From JBDKTK01 sp964556675 (GTDB lineage: Bacteria > Desulfobacterota > Syntrophia > Syntrophales > UBA4778), in assembly GCA_964556675.1 (NCBI GenBank), contig CAZKYN010000155.1:1-8229 (forward strand): a DNA stretch of 8,229 nucleotides. The letters are read 5' to 3'. The notes below the pieces were generated by a model, which made no database searches, was not told the origin of the DNA, and saw only the letters and a program-made list of their open reading frames with translations. The position numbers and the translations under genes are program-made. Positions 7,567 through 8,229 of the stretch are shown here, in pieces (position 1 is the stretch's first letter; every line of letters begins with the position of its first letter).

Positions 7567-7576
7567 GTCCTATCTT
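7548..7576 (+). promoter_or_regulatory. Candidate sigma70-type promoter for the aldehyde oxidoreductase gene
   Basis: A perfect -35 TTGACA (7548-7553) is followed, after exactly 17 bp, by TATCTT (7571-7576), four of six matches to TATAAT. Predicted start is near 7583, giving a leader of about 45 nt. The -35 box lies in the loop of the possible terminator hairpin of the preceding operon, so the two signals overlap. The assignment rests on consensus and spacing only. Confidence 0.55.
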
Positions 7577-7614
7577 ACGCCCCTAAAAAAACAGGTAGTT
7601 TTCTACGATTGCGC

Positions 7615-7620
7615 AAAGGA
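7615..7620 (+). promoter_or_regulatory. Ribosome binding site for the aldehyde oxidoreductase gene
   Basis: AAAGGA lies 6 nt before the ATG at 7627 and supports that codon as the start. A small stem, GTAG-TTTT-CTAC (7595-7606), lies just upstream and leaves the site exposed. Confidence 0.6.
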
Positions 7621-7626
7621 CAGGGA

Positions 7627-8229
7627 ATGAATTTTTCAAAAACAAAGCTAGTTCGCGGTTACACAAATCAGCTGTTGCATGTAAATCTAGGCACCGGGGC
7701 CATTGAGCCGGCCGGTTTGGAACCCGAGGTAAGGGATTTTTTCATCGGGGGCCGTTCGTTGGGACTATACCTGCTCCACAGGGGCACTACGCTGGAAACT
7801 CGCCCCGGCGACCCTGAAAATCCCCTTATCCTGTCGCCGGGACCCCTGGGTGGAATCCCCCAGTTCCCCGGCACAAGCAAGTGCATGGCAATCGCCCTGT
7901 CGCCGCTGACCGGCATCCCCGGTGTCTCCAACTTCGGGGGCCATTTCGGGGCTTACCTGAAGTACGCGGGATTCGATGCGCTCGTCATCACCGGCAAAGC
8001 GAAAAGGGAGGCCATGCTGGTTATCGACGGCTTCCGCGGACAGGCCTGGATCGAGGAGTTCCCCTCGTCCGGCCATGTCTTTGAAATGGAAAAGGCGATT
8101 GCGGAGAAGTTCACCATAATGGGCCGCCATAAAAAAGATATCGTGTTCCTCTCGACGGGAAGCGGCGCAAGGAAGACAAGATACGGGTGCATCAACAGCC
8201 ACTATTACGATGCGACCAAGCCGGCCAAC
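7627..8229 (+). CDS. Aldehyde:ferredoxin oxidoreductase (AOR) family protein, N-terminal part, 3'-truncated by window
   Basis: The reading frame runs 201 codons from ATG 7627 to the window edge without a stop. It is the N-terminal (AOR_N) domain of a tungsten- or molybdenum-pterin enzyme of the family that oxidises aldehydes to acids, or does the reverse, with ferredoxin as electron partner. Family features in order: a first strand pair, YTNQLLHVNLGTGAIE (12-27), equivalent to the usual G..G..L.VDLS.G; the pterin-loop motif FIGGRSLGLYLL (39-50); DPENPLILSPGPLGGIPQFPG (62-82 region); ALSPLTGIPGVSNFGGHFGAYLKYAGFDALVITGKAK (90-126 region, the strongest family signature). The segment normally reading IGPAGEN is here STGSGARKTRYGCIN (176-190), marking a divergent subgroup. 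The iron-sulfur cysteines and the remaining two domains would lie downstream, so activity cannot be judged. It has its own promoter candidate and ribosome site, so it is probably transcribed separately from the two-component genes. The physiological substrate is unknown. Confidence 0.88.
   Translation, partial: MNFSKTKLVRGYTNQLLHVNLGTGAIEPAGLEPEVRDFFIGGRSLGLYLLHRGTTLETRPGDPENPLILSPGPLGGIPQFPGTSKCMAIALSPLTGIPGVSNFGGHFGAYLKYAGFDALVITGKAKREAMLVIDGFRGQAWIEEFPSSGHVFEMEKAIAEKFTIMGRHKKDIVFLSTGSGARKTRYGCINSHYYDATKPAN

Noticed and set aside
7577..7626. Molybdenum/tungsten cofactor riboswitch upstream of the AOR gene
   Set aside because: The predicted leader is only about 45 nt and shows just one 4-bp stem, much too small for the known Moco RNA architecture.
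7765..8202. 145-codon and other - strand frames over the last 500 bases
   Set aside because: The + strand frame here is a clear AOR_N domain with a ribosome site, so the minus-strand frames are shadows.

Overview
The window carries four complete or nearly complete protein genes and one gene fragment, all on the + strand. The DNA is GC-rich and uses AGG (Arg) and ATA (Ile) codons freely. An AcrB-type RND pump with a NodT/OprM-type lipoprotein channel points to a Gram-negative (diderm) bacterium. A tungsten/molybdenum aldehyde:ferredoxin oxidoreductase points to an anaerobe. I infer a deltaproteobacterial-type (Desulfobacterota/Syntrophales-like) organism with modest confidence; no rRNA or other taxonomic marker is present.

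Region 1 (about 1-4268) is the distal part of a tripartite drug-efflux operon. The HAE1-family RND transporter enters the window already open; roughly 140 N-terminal residues lie upstream. It overlaps by 8 bp the gene for an outer-membrane TolC-family lipoprotein. The periplasmic adaptor is expected just upstream, outside the window. The transporter ends in an unusual Pro/Glu-rich tail encoded by a short degenerate 12-bp repeat.

Region 2 (4269-4487) is a 219-bp intergenic stretch with a good sigma70-like promoter candidate (TTCCCA-N16-TATAAT) and three small inverted repeats. Region 3 (4488-7513) is a two-gene two-component system: a soluble GAF-PAS-PAS-PAS-HisKA-HATPase histidine kinase, overlapping by 4 bp (ATGA) a NarL/FixJ-type response regulator with a LuxR-type helix-turn-helix.

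Region 4 (7514-7626) is a short spacer in which a possible terminator hairpin coincides with the -35 of a strong promoter candidate (TTGACA-N17-TATCTT). Region 5 (7627-8229) is the first 201 codons of an aldehyde:ferredoxin oxidoreductase-family protein cut off by the window end.

The pump operon should export amphiphilic toxic compounds. The cytoplasmic two-component system should convert an intracellular signal (possibly redox or a small ligand, because its GAF domain carries several cysteines) into transcriptional control. Its targets are unknown; the flanking pump operon, its own promoter and the adjacent oxidoreductase gene are the natural candidates. I see no clearly new biological system, mobile element, CRISPR array or RNA gene. 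The items most worth a second look are the cysteine-bearing GAF domain, the pairing of a HisKA-type kinase with a NarL-type regulator, the superposed terminator and promoter, and the divergent segment in the oxidoreductase.
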